DNA from: Asterionellopsis glacialis
Lineage: Eukaryota; Bacillariophyta; Plagiogrammaphyceae; Rhaphoneidales; Asterionellopsidaceae
Reading direction: 5' to 3'
DNA: 29,339 nucleotides
Assembly (NCBI GenBank): GCA_014885115.2
Contig: WKLE02000500.1
Location: 1 to 29,339 of the forward strand
Position 1 is the first letter of the stretch, and every line of letters begins with the position of its first letter. Positions 18,646-28,740 of the stretch are shown piece after piece. A program made the position numbers and the translations under genes. Below the pieces are notes generated by a model. It worked only from the letters and a program-made list of their open reading frames with translations, had not been told where the DNA came from and searched no databases.

Positions 18646-21600
18646 CTATTCAGTATCCAAAATAACATCCTTCGGCGCTATGATCTCGTACTCCTCCTCG
18701 TCTTTATACATACCAAGGAAATCCAAATGTTTGTCTTCTTCTGACATCTTTGGAAGGAGAATCAATTGTTTATCCACGTTCTCGAGCGGCTCCAACATGA
18801 GTTCTCCACCAAATACGATTGAGAGAAGATGAGAAGCAACGATCTCGATATCTTTGCCTGGTCTTGAGCCGGCATTGGTCCAGAATGCATCAGAGAGGCG
18901 CTTAGCAACAGGAAGTATGACTTCATTTTGTTCCGACTGCTCAGCAATTGAATTTAAATCAGATCGAATTTGATCAGCATAACAAGAGGCTAGAGACGTT
19001 GTTGCGCGCCATAGCCGTTGAATATCTTTCTCTGGCAGCCTAAATTTTGATCGCATATCGAGAGGAAGGCGACAAATATTAACCAGATTGCTCTGCCTAA
19101 AGGATGTCAAGAGGACCATCTTTGCTAGTATCAAGCCCTCATTTGCTGCTACTTGACAGTAGAGACCTTGATTCTTTATTTCCTTTAAGAGATTCGAGAC
19201 TGACACACTTCTACCAAGCCACGCCAGCACCGATGCATCGTGAGAAGTAAAGTCAACCGCTTGTTGCTCTAATAAATCACTTGTGATACTGAAGGGAGCA
19301 CTAGGGTGCGCCTTACGGATCTGATCAGCGAAGTCGTCCCATAAGTCTCCCTGGCTATTAGCTGGTGCAAATGAACGATGATCTCGAACGTAGTTTCGAT
19401 GGTCTCTTTCGTATTTTTCGACGATTCTCCCGCAAATGTCGTTTGGAGTTATCCTCCGACGTACCATGAAGCCGAAAGAAGTCACGACATCTCTCATCAC
19501 TATCTCAAACTCATCTGAGGGTGCGAGTATCTCAGCTCGGCGCAATTCAACCAAAGCCCCGAGACGTATGCCATCGAGAGTTGCCTGCACCGCTTGAAAC
19601 GCCTGTTGTAGTGGCATACGATACAAATGGTTCGAAGCAAGCCCAGGTCCTTGGATCCGACGGGCAAGAAAATCATTAGTCTCAGGCACGACGACATTGC
19701 GGCGAATGATTACCCAGAAGAATGAATCTCTGAGAGAACTCCAGGCATAACGAACGCTACTCCAGACCAAGCGAATGACGCCGATAATGGGATGTACTAC
19801 CAAAGCAATGGTCGCACCTATGCCTTGCGTCAACCCCGGCAAAAGGAGGTAGTACGCAGATCCGACAAAGGCACTGAGGATGCCTTGTTTTGGATAAGGA
19901 TCAGACAAATCAAAGATGAGGACGTCAAAAACTGCTCTAAGCGAGACGAAGATTGCAGAGAGTACTGGTGAGGCAACCAATTTGACAAGAGATAGAGGAG
20001 TCATGATAGCAGTTCCAAGTACCATAAATGTCACAATGAAAGTCGCCCCGATGACACCCTTCAGTGCGAGATAAATCTGCAAGAAAATCCTTTGAATTGA
20101 TTTCCCAAGGATGGAGTAGCTCGGGACTTCCTCAAAGTCTTGGCGGATCCGACAAAGAGCATCAACGAAGCTCTTGAGACGACTGATCAGCGTAGGAGTG
20201 AGAGTGGGTGGTGCTCTTCCAACTTCTACAATAAATGGAGATGGACTAAGTAGCGCTCGAAGTGATAAAGGGCCATTGAGAAGGTAGCGAAGTGCTCCAA
20301 AAGACAGTTTGGTGATCCACGAGAGAAAATATAGCCCATACAACTTTGCTCGCCACGAGGGTTGATCGGTGTGTACATATTTCGTGGTGTACATATTACC
20401 AACGGCGTCAGGGCGCAACCGAAAAATTTGAACTTGGATTGGCCGGTTTGGTTCACTTTTAGCTCCCATCTTTTTTCTGATGGTAGGCGCTTCCTCGATA
20501 TGGAACTGAGCAATAAGCTTCGCAGCCTCAGTAGCTTGCTTGGCTAGCTCACTATCGCTGCCCTCATCTCGTTTTAGGACCTCTAGCAAACGTGCCTCGA
20601 AGGATGTCTGTTGCTTGACAGTTATATCTCTTTCATAAATTTCAAGCTTTCTTCTCCTCCACAGTGGGCTTGCTGAAAGGATCGGGCGAGACTTGCGCAG
20701 CCTGACTTCATGCTCGGCCTCGAGGGTATCTCTCTCCTTGCCGTCCTTCTTCTCCAGCTCTGTCCGTACCTTCTCCATGTAGAGTCGAGCTGCCTCCACC
20801 TGTAATACCGAATCATCCTTTGTTCGGAAGGCCCTGATTATTTCGTTCGAATTAAACTGTTGCCATTTGGCTTCCGCTGCCCTTCCTTCGTGCAACGCAG
20901 CCCTGGGAGACTTCCGCATTCGCTCCTTGTTGATTTCAAGCTCTTCTTGCTTTCTAGAATCTAATGAAACACGAGTCTCTGCAAGTACGGCCTGAATCCG
21001 TCCGGAAACTTTCTTACGAAGCTCGTTCTCTTTCGAATCGCTCTTGGGAAAGTACTTTAAGTTCCACTCACTGCCTTCCCTAAGATGCTCGCGAGGAAAT
21101 TTTGCTTCAGAATCTTGCAACATTTCTTTAGTGACTTGGTGGCAGTATTCTGGATTATTCTTCCTCATATGATAGTTTACAAACAGCCGCTCAGCTTCCT
21201 GCACAGCTGAATCGATGTTATAGGTCTGGTACTTCGGCTGCTGCGCAATCTTGGTCCAGGGCATAAAGTTGCGAACGTGCTTCCACAAATGTTTGAATGC
21301 CCGGAAGAAACCATCCTGTAACGCACTGAACCACGACAGGTTCAATGGATGCCCTATGCCGCATCTAGCGCTACCAACGCAATAAGGAGGACCAAATATC
21401 GCATCCAACTCGTGGACCACTAAATGATCGACCGCGCCACCCAACCCAGCTCGGAACCGCTCATTTTTCCGCTTGGGACCCAGATAGAAAGATCCCGATA
21501 CCTCCCAAATATGATTCTGATCCATAAAGTTACGGCTTGGGACAATCAGCCGACCACTATGCTTCAACTCCTCCATCTGCTCCACCGTCGGCTTGAGTCG

Positions 21601-21933
21601 TTCACCACTTGTTGGGTCCACCGCCGAATCTTTGACATCTTGTTGCGCCTTGGCATTCTGCTCCAAAATAAAATCACTCAAAGTAAAGATTGGACTGGTT
21701 TCATTTTCGATACTTAATTTCGGGAGAGCAATGGGTTGGTCGGTGTTGAGAAGCCAAGGCTTATCTGCCAGGGATCCATAGAGCTTAGCCTGGGCTTCAG
21801 ACGTGCCCGATGATTCCGTTGAAGATGATGGCAATCCGAATCCATCGATAGAGGAGAGGGGACGATATTTCAAGGGGCCGAACGGGTCATCCACATTGAG
21901 CACGTGCTTCGGTTCCAGCTTATTTTGAGTCAT
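18646..21933 (-). CDS. Large membrane protein of unknown function (1095 residues)
   Basis: One uninterrupted exon of 1095 residues. The N-terminal part (1-240) is soluble, with a FGPPYCVGSARCG segment at 180-192. Residues about 240-480 are Lys/Glu/Arg-rich and mostly helical, likely coiled coil. A membrane region follows, with hydrophobic segments near 531-552, 614-645, 650-675 and 685-728. A conserved-looking ARRIQGPGLAS stretch lies at 757-767. The rest (770-1095) is soluble and ends in an acidic tail (DEEEYEIIAPKDVILDTE). There is no signal peptide and no enzyme motif that I recognise. Architecture (helical soluble arms around a membrane core) would suit an organelle scaffold or channel-like protein, but this is a guess. 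Base composition is odd: single 60-base lines counted by hand give 29/60 and 35/60 GC here, against 18/60 in the LRR gene and 20/60 in the transporter gene. Intact length and clean frame argue for a functional gene. Confidence 0.85.
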   Translation of the reverse strand: MTQNKLEPKHVLNVDDPFGPLKYRPLSSIDGFGLPSSSTESSGTSEAQAKLYGSLADKPWLLNTDQPIALPKLSIENETSPIFTLSDFILEQNAKAQQDVKDSAVDPTSGERLKPTVEQMEELKHSGRLIVPSRNFMDQNHIWEVSGSFYLGPKRKNERFRAGLGGAVDHLVVHELDAIFGPPYCVGSARCGIGHPLNLSWFSALQDGFFRAFKHLWKHVRNFMPWTKIAQQPKYQTYNIDSAVQEAERLFVNYHMRKNNPEYCHQVTKEMLQDSEAKFPREHLREGSEWNLKYFPKSDSKENELRKKVSGRIQAVLAETRVSLDSRKQEELEINKERMRKSPRAALHEGRAAEAKWQQFNSNEIIRAFRTKDDSVLQVEAARLYMEKVRTELEKKDGKERDTLEAEHEVRLRKSRPILSASPLWRRRKLEIYERDITVKQQTSFEARLLEVLKRDEGSDSELAKQATEAAKLIAQFHIEEAPTIRKKMGAKSEPNRPIQVQIFRLRPDAVGNMYTTKYVHTDQPSWRAKLYGLYFLSWITKLSFGALRYLLNGPLSLRALLSPSPFIVEVGRAPPTLTPTLISRLKSFVDALCRIRQDFEEVPSYSILGKSIQRIFLQIYLALKGVIGATFIVTFMVLGTAIMTPLSLVKLVASPVLSAIFVSLRAVFDVLIFDLSDPYPKQGILSAFVGSAYYLLLPGLTQGIGATIALVVHPIIGVIRLVWSSVRYAWSSLRDSFFWVIIRRNVVVPETNDFLARRIQGPGLASNHLYRMPLQQAFQAVQATLDGIRLGALVELRRAEILAPSDEFEIVMRDVVTSFGFMVRRRITPNDICGRIVEKYERDHRNYVRDHRSFAPANSQGDLWDDFADQIRKAHPSAPFSITSDLLEQQAVDFTSHDASVLAWLGRSVSVSNLLKEIKNQGLYCQVAANEGLILAKMVLLTSFRQSNLVNICRLPLDMRSKFRLPEKDIQRLWRATTSLASCYADQIRSDLNSIAEQSEQNEVILPVAKRLSDAFWTNAGSRPGKDIEIVASHLLSIVFGGELMLEPLENVDKQLILLPKMSEEDKHLDFLGMYKDEEEYEIIAPKDVILDTE

Positions 21934-22594
21934 GTGCTAGCTATTATTGTTTTGTTAAGGCGGTTGTGAGCGACATGAAGGTATCAAATGAACAGTGTTG
22001 TTCTGATTTAGTGGGATTAAAAATGATGAGAATTACATTTTTTTTCTTTTGTTTCTCAAACACTCGCTCTAGTGACACTAGCGAGGGTTCGTGAGCGGAT
22101 CTTCGGTGGGATTGGTCGATCGAGAGGAGGGTATCCTACATACGTACATACGTAGTATCTAACTACTACAGGTAGATTCCGCTACTGGTCGATAAATAGA
22201 ATTTCGCCAAATGCAGTGTTAGGTATTTTTCAGTCCTGTTTATGAGTCCGTCCTCTAATTCCGAAGTAGTCTCGATTCGGCTCGCCGTGCACAGAAAACA
22301 GATGGCATTTGACATTTGGATGTATTAATTAATAGTTCTTATTTAATAAAATTTTTCTTTAAAATGAACGCAGCTGTTACAAAGACAGACAGATCTTTTT
22401 GATCTTTTGTGTACCTGGAATTGATATGGCTCGACCGATCAAGGGGAGATTTTGTACTCCAACAGTCTTTGATTGCATCGGTCACTTGTTCGAGAGAATT
22501 ACAAGCACACAGAATTCATTGTTTCTTCCGTTCCTGAGAAAGGCAGTACATACATTCGTCGCCCACATTAGGAACCTCAATCTATAAAGTTAGC
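21934..22594. other. Divergent promoter region
   Basis: 660 bp between the starts of the large membrane protein (leftward) and the LRR protein (rightward). It contains an imperfect inverted repeat at 22063-22085 (CTCG...CTAGTG-A-CACTAG...CGAG), a TACGTA-rich stretch at about 22137-22158, and AT-rich sequence at 22320-22360. No coding frame is convincing. Confidence 0.45.
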
Positions 22595-23650
22595 ATGAAG
22601 GTAATACAGGTCAAGGATGAAAAAACATTTCAAAAAGCAATTCATCATATTCATGCCAATACACCAGATATCCAATCGATCCTTCTTAAGTCTAGATTGA
22701 ATGACGATCAACTTGAATCAATTGTAAAATCCTTATGTAGCAATACTGTGATCAAAATATTATGTTTTTCGGAAGGTGTATTACGAGATACAGTTCTGCA
22801 ACAATTGACCAATCTCCTTCTTGTGCATGGAGCACCTACGCAAGCCCTAATTTTCAATCGTTCGAATCTTGATGGAGGTACAAGCGTGACAGTATTTGCA
22901 AATACGCTCGCGTCTACAACAGCAGGAATATCAAGTCCATCCTTATTGACGAATAATTTAACAAATTTGCAATTTACGAAATGTAGTATTGGTGATGTTG
23001 GAGCAATTGCACTTGCGAGAGGTTTGACTCGAAATACAACCATCAAATTTGTACACCTGATGCAAAATAACATTGGAGATGATGGTGCATGTGCTATTGG
23101 GCAAATGCTACACGTCAATAGAACAATCAAATGTTTGGGATTGCAAAAGAACAGAATCACTAATGTTGGTGTTCAAGTTATTTGTGATGCGCTCGAAGTA
23201 GAAAACAATCATCAAACTTTGAAAGTGTTGTTTCTCAATTTCAATCGAATAACATGTGACGGCGGTATTGCTATTGGAAAGATGCTGCAAACCAATGATG
23301 CACTGTTAAAGCTTGATGTGTCTCATAATCGTATTGGCAATGAAGGGAAATATTCGATCATGAATGCAGTTGCAACATATAATTATAACATTGAATCAAT
23401 CAATGTGGGGTTGGGTTTTCCTGTGATACCACTCATAGTGGGTATACAAACCAAAATTCATTTTTATACAGACTTTAACAAAATTGGACAACGCAAAATA
23501 TTGAAAGAATACGATTTAAACACTGCCCTATGGCCCTTGATCTTTGAAAAATTTGGAAACTGTCATAAAGATCTTCATCATACTTCTCGATTGTCCATTC
23601 TATATCATTACATCAGAGCTAAACCGGAACTATTCAAACTTGAAAGTTGA
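22595..23650 (+). CDS. Leucine-rich repeat protein, ribonuclease-inhibitor type
   Basis: Single exon, 351 residues, no signal peptide or membrane segment, so probably cytosolic or nuclear. Residues about 120-268 hold at least five LRRs of the RI type, with repeating L-x-x-N-x-I-x-[DN]-x-G-x-x-A-[IL] units (for example QNNIGDDGACAIGQML at 157-172 and SHNRIGNEGKYSI at 243-255). These give a curved protein-binding surface. The C-terminus (about 290-351) has the ALWPLIFEKFG and SILYHYIRAKPELF stretches that often close diatom LRR proteins of this kind. The partner is unknown. The start is the first ATG of the frame (22595), 16 bp after an in-frame AT-rich leader. AT-rich codon use is normal for the locus. 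Confidence 0.85.
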   Translation: MKVIQVKDEKTFQKAIHHIHANTPDIQSILLKSRLNDDQLESIVKSLCSNTVIKILCFSEGVLRDTVLQQLTNLLLVHGAPTQALIFNRSNLDGGTSVTVFANTLASTTAGISSPSLLTNNLTNLQFTKCSIGDVGAIALARGLTRNTTIKFVHLMQNNIGDDGACAIGQMLHVNRTIKCLGLQKNRITNVGVQVICDALEVENNHQTLKVLFLNFNRITCDGGIAIGKMLQTNDALLKLDVSHNRIGNEGKYSIMNAVATYNYNIESINVGLGFPVIPLIVGIQTKIHFYTDFNKIGQRKILKEYDLNTALWPLIFEKFGNCHKDLHHTSRLSILYHYIRAKPELFKLES

Positions 23651-24189
23651 AGTTGCACACAGGATTGATTGAAGATGGCAGGGGTGCTTTGCTTTCCCGA
23701 AATACGATTATCTACGGCGATAAGAAATTCTCATTCGTGATAAAATGCAGAGATACAGAAATGTTCACTTAATATAGATACAGCACTCCAGATTGTTATT
23801 GTCTATATTGAATTCGACGGTGATGACTTGAGTTGTGATGATCAGACGAAAATTACGAAGAAATTATGTCGAGACTACTTGGCACTTTTTACAAGCAAGA
23901 GGATCTGCATATTATCTTTTGTGACTGAAATGACGCAAGGCATCTTACAAATAGTGCCTGCCATTATAGTGGCGGCGTCCAGCGAATTCATAACCGAACA
24001 AAAAGTCCGAGATGCAACTGACGGAACATTCAGATCAAAATTAAGATACAATGTGAGAAATAGGAGATGGACAAACCAATAATCATTTGTTCTAGTGCTA
24101 ATTATGTTTTAGTGCGAATGGGGGAGTACGAACCACTACATATTATGTTGTCCAGTTTGGTGTAGACATTGTTGCGTGTTTCATCATAT
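23651..24189. other. Convergent spacer with an open stretch
   Basis: Between the ends of the LRR gene and POR. A plus-strand frame is open from 23744 to the stop at 24082 (112 codons) and reads partly like protein (IVIVYIEFDGDD, KKLCRDYLALFTSK), but has no ATG until Met at about codon 60. It may be a decayed gene or a chance frame. Otherwise nothing is recognised. Confidence 0.4.
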
Positions 24190-25530
24190 TTACGCTGAAA
24201 TGCCTACAAGTTTTTCACTAAGTTCCCATAATTTTTGTGCCTTTTTATCATCTTGCGCTTCTTGTGAGACCATAGTTTTTGTAAATTCTCTACCAAATGC
24301 ATCTTCACCGTACTTGCTTGATCCAGCAGGTGCTGTATAGTATTCACCTTGACTATTAATAGATGTTGCCATGTAGGTCAATGCAGCACCACCCCATTCA
24401 GGTGTTTCTGTAACTTTCGCAATTTTGGTGGCGCCGAATTCAAACACTTTCACAAATGCAGGATTTTGATCACGAAAGAATCCAGTCGTAATGATTAATC
24501 CAGGATTGAAACAATTTGCTACAATCCCATTGGTGGATGGTGAAGAATTCAATCGACGTTGAAGTTCACGTGTGAACAAAACATTACATAATTTGCTATC
24601 CTTGTAGGCCTTGTCAGCATTGAATTCACCACCATCTACCATATCAAATATTCGTCCCTGTTCTTCAAATCCCTTCAAGTCACCCAAGGTAGCTGGTACA
24701 CCTACACCACCACCTGGTGATGCAGGATCATGAACTCCACTAGCTGTAACAACAATTTTACCTCCATTGGGTTGAACCTTGGGTAAGAGTAAATGATTCA
24801 AATAAAAATGTCCCAAATGATTCGTACCGATAGTTAATTCAAATCCTTCCTTGGTCCGCAATATATCTTTAGCATCTGTGTTACGCGATAATCCAGCATT
24901 TAAACATACAATATCAAGCTTTTGGTCACCTAGATCCAAGGTTTTGACAAAGTTTTGAATAGATTCTAAACTAGTCAAATCACATTCAGCTGGAATCAAT
25001 TTCCCCTTGATGGATGATGATGCACGCCCTTCAATACGCTGAGCTGTATCAGTTGCCTTTGCCATGGTACGGCAAGCCAAAATTAAATTATGTCCCTGTT
25101 CAGCTAAACGTACAGCAGCTTCATAACCAATACCTGAATTGCATCCTGTGATTACAATATTTTTAGGCGTTGTAATGGTCTCTTCGGCAAGAGCAGGAGA
25201 TACAACACCTGAGGTTTGCAGTAAGAATGATGACAATGCCAATCCTGTCCATTGTTGAAGCGCATCTCTCCTTGAAATAGTTGTAGATGGATTATTTTTT
25301 AGGGAAGAATGTTCCTGCTGTTGTTCACCATCTTGATTGTTGTTTGACGATACTCCCATATAGAGACTGCTACTGCTGCTAGGAGAAGACGACGATGACA
25401 CTTTAGCTGCATTCTTGGATACGAATACACTTGGACGCACCACAAATGCAGTACCACTTGGGATACAAGCTGCTAATAATAATATCAAAAGAAGAACGTT
25501 GATTGTTCCTCCAAAAATAGGATACATCAT
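24190..25530 (-). CDS. POR: Light-dependent protochlorophyllide oxidoreductase, plastid-targeted
   Basis: Single exon, 446 residues. The enzyme uses NADPH and light to reduce the D ring of protochlorophyllide to chlorophyllide in chlorophyll synthesis. The SDR fold is clear: TGCNSGIG nucleotide-binding loop (128-135), NAG (211-213), the GTNHLGHFYL block (235-244), TASGVHDP (262-269), and the catalytic pair Y309/K313 in AYKDSK. POR-specific stretches include FNPGLIITTGFFR (341-353), in which the Pro-Gly is typical, and TPEWGGAALTYMA (375-387). The N-terminus is a diatom bipartite plastid leader: hydrophobic signal peptide (about 10-25), cleavage motif GTAF with Phe29, then a Ser-rich transit peptide. 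Unusually, residues 86-116 look like a twin-arginine thylakoid signal (SRRDALQQW, a hydrophobic run, then PALA-EE). The start is the first ATG; Met2 is equivalent. A leader copy lies at 28741-28854. Diatoms often carry more than one POR; which paralogue this is I cannot tell. Confidence 0.93.
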   Translation of the reverse strand: MMYPIFGGTINVLLLILLLAACIPSGTAFVVRPSVFVSKNAAKVSSSSSPSSSSSLYMGVSSNNNQDGEQQQEHSSLKNNPSTTISRRDALQQWTGLALSSFLLQTSGVVSPALAEETITTPKNIVITGCNSGIGYEAAVRLAEQGHNLILACRTMAKATDTAQRIEGRASSSIKGKLIPAECDLTSLESIQNFVKTLDLGDQKLDIVCLNAGLSRNTDAKDILRTKEGFELTIGTNHLGHFYLNHLLLPKVQPNGGKIVVTASGVHDPASPGGGVGVPATLGDLKGFEEQGRIFDMVDGGEFNADKAYKDSKLCNVLFTRELQRRLNSSPSTNGIVANCFNPGLIITTGFFRDQNPAFVKVFEFGATKIAKVTETPEWGGAALTYMATSINSQGEYYTAPAGSSKYGEDAFGREFTKTMVSQEAQDDKKAQKLWELSEKLVGISA

Positions 25531-26267
25531 GATGAATTGGATTGTTTATAATTTGACACAATCGAAATTTCTTAGCCAACGATTGTCCAGAGCAGGTATT
25601 CCACTTGGATCAAAACAGCAAGCACGTTGATATTGAAACTTAGTTATCTTTCTTTAGAGTACCGTACAAGATTTGACAGAGTTGTCAATTCGTTTAGTTG
25701 CCAACTATTGTTCTCGACACAAAGGAAAGCTGTCTCTGTCAACGATGGTTGGCGTGCAAACTTCCATACGTATCTTGCCGCATCAGTGGCTTCTGATCTT
25801 GGCTCAGTCAAGAAAGCGTATCTTTTGAAAAAAATTGTACCTTGATTTCTCAGTCTCTCCAGTCTTCCACCGGTTCTGCACTGGACGAATGACGCAAGTC
25901 ACCTGGTAGACTACCGGCAAAAAAATCCTACGTATGATAGTATGACAGTCCGTCCTACCTCAAAAACCCTAAATCTAATGGACAAGATCCTCATAGCATC
26001 GGTGGGAGATGTGATGGCCCCTTTTCAACTGGTGGGAATGATAGCTGCTTCGGAATGACACAATAACAAACAAGCAACACACAAGAAGTCATCATCGAGA
26101 ACAACTATTGCGTAGCATTGTTTGTTCACCATTGCCATTTACATAAATTGTTTTTTTTCTTAATTCTTGTACCCATAAGGATAGTTTTCCGTCTACACAA
26201 GTTAAGATTTCAGAATCGCGTGAAAGTCATCAAGTTCTAATTTTGGGCGACGGAAGAAGAAAGTGTC
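25531..26267. other. Divergent promoter region between POR and transporter
   Basis: 737 bp between divergent starts. Sequence just upstream of POR (about 25531-25573) is also found, diverged, upstream of the copied leader at 28741-28779. A T-run at about 26150-26160 precedes the transporter. No gene recognised; open frames at 25415-25845 are random-looking. Confidence 0.5.
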
Positions 26268-28199
26268 ATGGCAATTCGCAATGGTGACGGAACACAACAA
26301 CAGCAACATCATAAATCAACAGTATTGGGAGCATCCGCAAATTTAATTAATGCTATTGTAGGTGCTGGTATAGTTGGCATACCGTATGCTATTCAACAAT
26401 GTGGTTTTGTAACGGGCGTTGTTTTGGTTATTATTGTGGCGTGTTTGGCTGAAAAGTCATTACGGATGTTGGTTGAAACAGCATCTCATGTACACGTCAC
26501 ATCGTACGAATCATTGTTTCAAGTAGCATTTGGCCCGACATGGGGATTTGCATTTCTAAGTTCATGTATGGGATTGTTGGCATATGGGAGCATGGTAACG
26601 TATCTCATTATTGTCAAAGACGTATTCCCATCATTGTTATTAGATGACGGTGAAATGCAAACTACCGAAAAACAAATGATTCTCATTGCTATATCATTTT
26701 GTATCATGGTCCCCATTAGTTGTCAACGTGATATGGCACAACTATCCAAAACATCTCGAATCAATGTTTTGTGTGATTTGATTATGGTATCCTTGGTTGT
26801 TTACAAAAGTCCTTTGTTTTCTTCAACAATGATAGCAAAAGACGAAGAAGATTCATCCTTGGTGACACAACAAGAACAAGACATAGATAGTACTACTACA
26901 AGTAGTAATCTACTTGAAAAGGTAATGTTCATCATCCATAGTGCATCCAATAATACGACAAGTCCTGATGCATGGACATTCCGTCCTGATACTGTTTTCG
27001 TAGGGTTAGGTGTGTTAAGTTTTGCATTTGTATGTCAACATTCAGCATTCATTATTGCGGGGTCACTACCTCGTGCACGCCAACAATGGCCACAAGTTAC
27101 AAAAATTGGACTTTCCGCATGTGGGATGTTGGCTCTTGTGAATGGTATAGCAGGTTTTATAAGTTATGGTGACGACACAGAGGGGAATATTCTGAATAAT
27201 TTAGGCACAGATACGACTGCCAAAGTCGCAAGAGCCATGTTGGGAACAACCATGATTTTTGTATATCCCTTGGAATCCTTTGTTGCACGGCATGCATTGG
27301 TAGCTTTGTTATTTCACAACAACAAGAAGACTTCTCGGAATCCCAACCGCAGCGCTGCTACTACCACCGACGATGAGAGGACGAATGATGACGATGATGA
27401 TGCCGTCGTACGGGAAGTATTAAATTGCACATGGAAACGTATCACTTTGACAATTAGTTTGTATGTATGTGCTGTCATACCAGCATTGATATGTGATGAT
27501 TTAGGACGTGTTTTGGCTGTTGTTGGGACTATTGGTGGGTCATGTTTAAGTTATATTGCACCCGGTGCATCGTTTTTAGCCATACACGGACAACAATTTT
27601 TAGAATTGGTTGGTTGTCATTCTGGAGGTATGGAAGATGGTGTTACTGATCAATCATCATCTTCATTAGGGATGGTACAAGGAAAACGTCGACATAATAT
27701 TATGACACAATCGGGCAATACTTTTGGTACCACAATACTTTGGTATGTTTCACTTATGCCACTATGGTGTGGCATTGCTAGTACTGGATGTATCAATGTT
27801 GCTAGACACAACAATCTTCGTCAGTACAAACTGTTGAATAGTAAGAATCAGGAAGGAAATTCTATTGAATTAGTTGTGGTTTCCAACAAGAGCAACAACA
27901 GAAGCTCAACCGAAGATTTGAGTAGTACCAGCAGTAGTAACAACACGGATAATGATATGGAACCTCTTGTTGGTCACCACCATAATCATACCACACACAC
28001 CTCAAAAATAGATGCTACTGCTACCCATAGCACAATTTTAAAGAAAGATTGGACACAACAACATCGTTCTACTATGCCAACGGTGCGAGACTTTTGGATA
28101 GCTATTGGGTATATCCTGTTTGGGACAGTGGCACTAGTTGTAGGGCTCTATTTTATTTTTGCTGAATCATCTAGTAATGATACTGTTGTAAGAAGATGA
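26268..28199 (+). CDS. AAAP/SLC38-family amino-acid transporter
   Basis: Single exon, 643 residues, longer than typical members because of hydrophilic inserts. The Aa_trans signature is clear: TM1 has NLINAIVGAGIVGIPYAIQQ (25-44), followed by about ten more helices near 45-62, 92-116, 135-152, 163-180, 242-264, 279-300, 320-348, 392-408, 414-440 and 489-511, with a final hydrophobic helix at 608-632. Conserved features include CQRDMAQLSKTS after TM4, VCQHSAF in TM6 and GFISYGDDTEGNILNNL after TM7. It is expected to move neutral amino acids, coupled to H+ or Na+, across the plasma or an endomembrane. Inserts at 185-235, 350-380 (Asp-rich) and 512-600 (Ser/Asn/His-rich) are probably disordered loops. 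The closest animal groups by feel are SLC38A7/A11-like; substrate is not predictable. The start is the first ATG after an in-frame stop. Confidence 0.9.
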   Translation: MAIRNGDGTQQQQHHKSTVLGASANLINAIVGAGIVGIPYAIQQCGFVTGVVLVIIVACLAEKSLRMLVETASHVHVTSYESLFQVAFGPTWGFAFLSSCMGLLAYGSMVTYLIIVKDVFPSLLLDDGEMQTTEKQMILIAISFCIMVPISCQRDMAQLSKTSRINVLCDLIMVSLVVYKSPLFSSTMIAKDEEDSSLVTQQEQDIDSTTTSSNLLEKVMFIIHSASNNTTSPDAWTFRPDTVFVGLGVLSFAFVCQHSAFIIAGSLPRARQQWPQVTKIGLSACGMLALVNGIAGFISYGDDTEGNILNNLGTDTTAKVARAMLGTTMIFVYPLESFVARHALVALLFHNNKKTSRNPNRSAATTTDDERTNDDDDDAVVREVLNCTWKRITLTISLYVCAVIPALICDDLGRVLAVVGTIGGSCLSYIAPGASFLAIHGQQFLELVGCHSGGMEDGVTDQSSSSLGMVQGKRRHNIMTQSGNTFGTTILWYVSLMPLWCGIASTGCINVARHNNLRQYKLLNSKNQEGNSIELVVVSNKSNNRSSTEDLSSTSSSNNTDNDMEPLVGHHHNHTTHTSKIDATATHSTILKKDWTQQHRSTMPTVRDFWIAIGYILFGTVALVVGLYFIFAESSSNDTVVRR

Positions 28200-28740
28200 C
28201 AGGAAAAACAAGAATAGGTGATATCAGAATTCATTTTTAGGAATAATATCATGCTATATATAAGCATATTGGCTTGGTAGAAATGAAAATACGAGAGACG
28301 TCACAGACATTTAAACTTCTCAAATTTTGTTGGTCCACCAGATGGCCTCTTGAAGTACTGCAGACGGCTTTCTAGATGTGCTTGTTGGATAAATAAAGAG
28401 CTGCTTAAATGAAAGTAAATAAATTTTTAATTTTGTCTTGCACCATCAGTCACAAACTTCAGTTGTGGGGCCGCATTCAGTAACTTTCACCATTTATACC
28501 CAAAGCCCACATGATCAATTTTGTTGGCGACAACATTACTGCTTTTCTTCAGATCATCAACATTTGGGTGGAATTTTTGGTAGGTCAATTATGGATGGGT
28601 GCATGTTATCACATCAGCCATCGATAGAGACGCTTTTATCGTGTCGAGGATTGTTTACAAATAAATGTTTTGACGGATCCGTCAAATCTCGTATCATTGA
28701 AAGATAGTTAGAAGTGGAAGACCCACTTGAATCATCACCT
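28200..28740. other. 3' flank of the transporter and unassigned frame
   Basis: The 3' end of the transporter gene should lie in the first 100-200 bp. A plus-strand frame at 28438-28707 starts from TTG only; its translation is His/Ser/Cys-rich and not recognised. It may be a gene relic. Confidence 0.35.
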
